NCBI GenBank assembly: GCA_948144175.1
Contig: CANXME010002325.1
Span: 220,344 to 284,343, forward strand
Source of the DNA: Closterium sp. NIES-65
Lineage: Eukaryota > Streptophyta > Zygnematophyceae > Desmidiales > Closteriaceae
Reading direction: 5' to 3'
DNA length: 64,000 nt
The notes below the pieces were generated by a model. That model did no database searches and was not told the origin of the DNA. It saw only the letters and a list, made by a program, of their open reading frames with translations. Of the stretch, positions 61,701 through 64,000 are shown in pieces; position 1 is the first letter of the stretch, and each line of letters starts with the position of its first letter. The translations under genes and the position numbers were made by a program.

Positions 61701-63924
61701 TGATGCGGGGTGATGATGCGGGGTGATGATGCGGGGTGATGATGCGGGGTGATGATGCGGGGTGATGATGCGGGGTGATGATGCGGGGTGATGATGCGGG
61801 GTGATGATGCGGGGTGATGATGCGGGGTGATGATGCGGGGTGATGATGCGGGGTGATGATGCGGGGTGATGATGCGGGGTGATGATGCGGGGTATGATGC
61901 GGGGTGATGATGCGGGGTGATGATTGCGGGGGTGATGATGCGGGTGATGATGCGGGGGTGATGATGGCGGTGGGATGATGTGGGGTGATGATGCGGGTGA
62001 TGATGCGGGGTGATGATGCTGAGGTGATGATGCGGGGTGATGATGCGGGGTGATGATGCGATGTGCGGGGTGATGATGCGGGGTGATGATGAGGGTGATG
62101 ATGCGGGGTGATGATGTGGGGTGATGATGCGGGTGATTGATGCGGGGTGATGATTGCTGGGGTGATGATGCGGGTGATGATGCGGGGTGATGATGCGGGG
62201 TGATGATGCGGGGGGAGGGGATGCAGGCAGGGAAGGGTGGGTTGGGTGGGGAGAGAGACGCATTGGGGCGCTGGCACAGGGCCAATGGGTGAGGCAGATG
62301 AATATCTCTGATCTGACGACATCTCGGTGCCCTCCATTGAAGCTGATGGAGGAGAGGATGCCGTTCAGAGGGTTGAGACCTGACGGTGGTGGGATTACAT
62401 GTGGGGGAATGTAGGGTAGCCGTCACAGATTAGGCGTGGCATGCATGGGGTGTGCATGCGGGGATGCAGGAAGGGAAAGGGGGTGGAGGGCAAGGATGCA
62501 TGGGGGGCAGGCATGCCAGCTGCATGGGGGAAAGGCATGCCAGCTGCATGGGGGAAAGGCATGCCAAGCTGCATGGGGGAAAGGCATGCCAGCTGCATGG
62601 GGGACAGGCATGCCAGCTGCATGGGGGACAGGCATGCCAGCTGCATGGGGACAGGCATGCCAGCTGCATGGGAGACAGGCATGCCAGCTGCATGGGGGAA
62701 CAGGCATGCCAGCTGCATGGGGGACAGGCATGCCAGCTGCATGGGGGGACAGGCATGCCAGCTGCATGGGGGACAGGCATGCCAGCTGCATGGGGGACAG
62801 GCATGCCAGCTGCATGGGGGACAGGCATGCCAGCTGCATGGGGGACAGGCATGCCAGCTGCATGGGGGACAGGCATGCCAGCTGCGGCCTCTGCCACCAT
62901 CTTCATTGCAGATGCATTCGCTCAACACACCCAGCCACCTCATTTCAACGCACAGCACACCTCCTCACCGCACTCAACCCCTCTGCGCACAAGCATGCCA
63001 GCTGCATGTGTTTTGGCCTGACTCGCCGCCTCTGCCACCATCTTCATTGCCGATGCATTCTCTGCTGCCCACGTCAGCCCCCAAGTTTTGACCTGCCTTT
63101 ACCCGCACTCAACCCATCAATGAACCACTATTACCACATGCCACACCTCCTCACCCGCACTCAACCCTCTGCATACCTCGTGGCACAAGCATGCCAGCTG
63201 CATGGTTTTGGCCTGACTCGCCGCCTCTGCCACCATCTTCATTGCCGATGCATTCTCTGCTGCCCACTGCCAGCCCCCAGAGTTTTGGACCTGCCTTTAC
63301 CGCACTCAATCCATCAATGAACCACTATTACCACATGCCACACCTCCTCACCGCACTCAACCCCTCTGCATACCTCGTGGCACAAGCACGCGCAGCTGCA
63401 TGGTCTTGGCCTGGCTGGCCGCCTCTGCCACCATCTTCATAGCCGATGCATTCTCTGCTGCTCGCCTCTCTACCACATCTTGCATGAAGCACGTCGCTCC
63501 CACCGGCTCGCCTGTGGGGGAGCGCCTGTTATGGGGATAGGAATGCATTACGGGCAGATGTAGGGAGGGAGGAAGAAAGGAAGTTGGCTCGCGTGGTCAC
63601 CTCTCCACTGCCCTCCAACACCACAGCACAGACTCTGCTCCACCACACTGCACCACAATACACCGCAATCCACCGCAATCCACTGCAATGCATTGCGTTG
63701 ATGACAGCATTGCACTCTAAACCACCACAATTCACATCACAACGCAGAACCGCACTGGCCACTTTGCAGCCCACTGTACCCTGCCTCAACTCCATTGCAC
63801 CGCACTGCACCTGCTGATGATGTGGCAGGAGAGTGTCCATGGGCGGCCATCCACGTCTTGAGCTGCAGCTCGTGTTCCTCGTGTCCCTCCCATTGAGAGT
63901 CTGACAGAGGGCGATCTCAAACAT
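58762..63924 (-). CDS. PAS/phytochrome-like sensor histidine kinase, 3' part
   Basis: Partial gene; the 5' end is beyond the window. Exons inferred in transcription order: possible PAS piece near 63924-63830 (EGHEEHELQLKTW, uncertain); about 63533-63390 (GEPVGATCFMQDVVERRAA, end of a PAS domain, then a linker helix MKMVAEAASQAKT); 61572-61469 (IRNPLNGILSSISFMEGTEM, H-box region); 60881-60761 (KYLRRVVDNVLDLSKLEEGK); about 60225-59994 (N box, VQQIVANFFRNAVEYT); about 59915-59830 (DSGPGLSEEQRQHVF, G1/F boxes); 59361-58762 (GSGLGLIVSQKLASLMHGTL, G2 box). The IRNPLNGI...EGTE...DQRDLL pattern resembles phytochrome kinase-related domains, but a PAS-histidine-kinase is equally possible. The phospho-acceptor His would be in a preceding exon I could not fix. 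An Ala/Gly-rich tail ends it; no receiver domain is seen. Confidence 0.62.
59455..59790 (-). repeat. Two front copies of the kinase G2-box exon
   Basis: Copies near 59540-59455 (GSGLGLIVIQKLASLMHGTL) and 59730-59640 (WGLSLTVSQKLASLMNGTL) lie upstream, in transcription order, of the full exon starting at 59361. Confidence 0.85.
60356..60600 (-). repeat. Two front copies of the kinase N-box exon
   Basis: Around 60470-60356 (acceptor CCCCAG, then EHENAGNDKGLQVFCSV through VQQIVANF) and 60598-60520 (shorter, diverged). Both are upstream of the exon starting at 60225. Confidence 0.85.
60606..60690 (-). repeat. End copy of the kinase KYLRRV exon with donor
   Basis: Repeats the FELIH(V)VDAV end with one extra base and a GTGGTG donor. 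It follows the real exon end at 60761. Confidence 0.8.
60975..61225 (-). repeat. Two front copies of the kinase KYLRRV exon
   Basis: Start near 61055 and 61225 (acceptor-like ACAG before CAAGTA). The second has an in-frame TAA. Both precede the real exon start at 60881. Confidence 0.85.
61345..61425 (-). repeat. End copy of the kinase H-box exon with donor
   Basis: Repeats SFMEGTEMSSDQWDLLHATS then a GTATGT donor; it follows the real exon end at 61469. The exon front is missing. Confidence 0.85.
61575..62210 (-). repeat. 13-bp minisatellite in kinase intron
   Basis: About 45 units of GATGATGCGGGGT with small indels. Its last units merge into the CATCAG acceptor of the H-box exon at 61572. 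Confidence 0.95.
62300..62380 (-). repeat. Front copy of the kinase H-box exon
   Basis: CTCAACCCTCTGAACGGCAT with CAG before it; one inserted A shifts the frame before EGTEMSS. It lies upstream of the real exon, beyond the minisatellite. Confidence 0.85.
62505..62885 (-). repeat. 24-bp minisatellite seeded by an exon end
   Basis: About 16 units with core ATGCAGCTGGCATGCC and a CCCCC-rich remainder, some with indels. The core matches the exon-end copies next to it (AAAACCATGCAGCTGGCATG at about 63190-63210). Confidence 0.95.
62886..63275 (-). repeat. Three end copies of the kinase PAS-linker exon
   Basis: Near 63270-63190, 63070-63000 and 62930-62884, each encoding ENASAMKMVAEAA-type sequence. 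All lie downstream of the fullest copy (63533-63390). They are separated by further intron-derived repeats (ACCACTATTACCACATGCCA). Confidence 0.85.
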
Positions 63925-64000
63925 TACCAGTTATCCTGCACCGGAGGGGAGGATGGGTGAGGGGTGTGATGTGGTGGTGATGTGAGGGGAGTGAGCTGGG

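Noticed and set aside
61414..62426. Large His/Pro/Ser-rich frames
   Set aside because: Translations of the 13-bp minisatellite, open in all three minus frames.
62395..63320. CRISPR-like array or Cys/His-rich repeat protein
   Set aside because: Units are adjacent without unique spacers and match an exon end; it is a eukaryotic minisatellite.

Overview
The window looks like nuclear DNA of a streptophyte green alga, most likely a zygnematophyte (Closterium-like). This is inferred, not proven. The genes have many spliceosomal introns and include families shared with land plants: an auxin-binding-protein-1 homologue, a DCD-domain protein, a FAX fatty-acid exporter, plastid ribosomal protein PSRP5, two P/U-type cyclins and a PAS/phytochrome-like histidine kinase. 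None of the genes is bacterial or organellar in organisation.

Left part (1-28059) is a retroelement nest. A degenerate LINE (ORF1 pieces at 27038-27220 and 18873-19043, endonuclease 17507-18793, reverse transcriptase down to 15454) is the oldest layer. A tyrosine-recombinase retroelement (14001-15453) breaks the LINE reverse transcriptase. A Ty1/copia element (copia-2, + strand, 9186-14000) breaks the recombinase gene. A chromodomain Ty3/gypsy element (6005-9185) breaks copia-2. Another copia (copia-1, - strand, 1-6004) breaks the gypsy polyprotein. Independently, a complete copia (copia-3, - strand, 19044-27032, 122-bp LTRs, CATAT target duplication) sits in LINE ORF1, and a 377-bp TRIM with identical LTRs sits in copia-3 at the gag start codon.

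Right part (28060-64000) is gene-bearing: DCD protein (+), FAX exporter (+), two tandem cyclins (-), a hypothetical protein with C-terminal repeats (-), a PIF/Harbinger-like MITE, an SMIM8-like membrane protein (+), ABP1 (+), a membrane-anchored methyltransferase (-), an AVT/SLC38-type amino-acid transporter (+), PSRP5 (-) and a sensor histidine kinase (-, its 5' end beyond the window). They form no operon-like unit; their products act in plastid lipid export and translation, the secretory system, cell-cycle control and signalling.

The most unusual feature is shared by four of these genes (DCD, transporter, PSRP5, histidine kinase). Their introns carry serial partial copies of neighbouring exon edges, with splice sites. 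Copies of an exon's front with its acceptor lie only upstream of the real exon. Copies of an exon's end with its donor lie only downstream. About 35 such copies can be counted. Exon boundaries below were chosen by splice consensus, phase and family homology; no transcript evidence was available.
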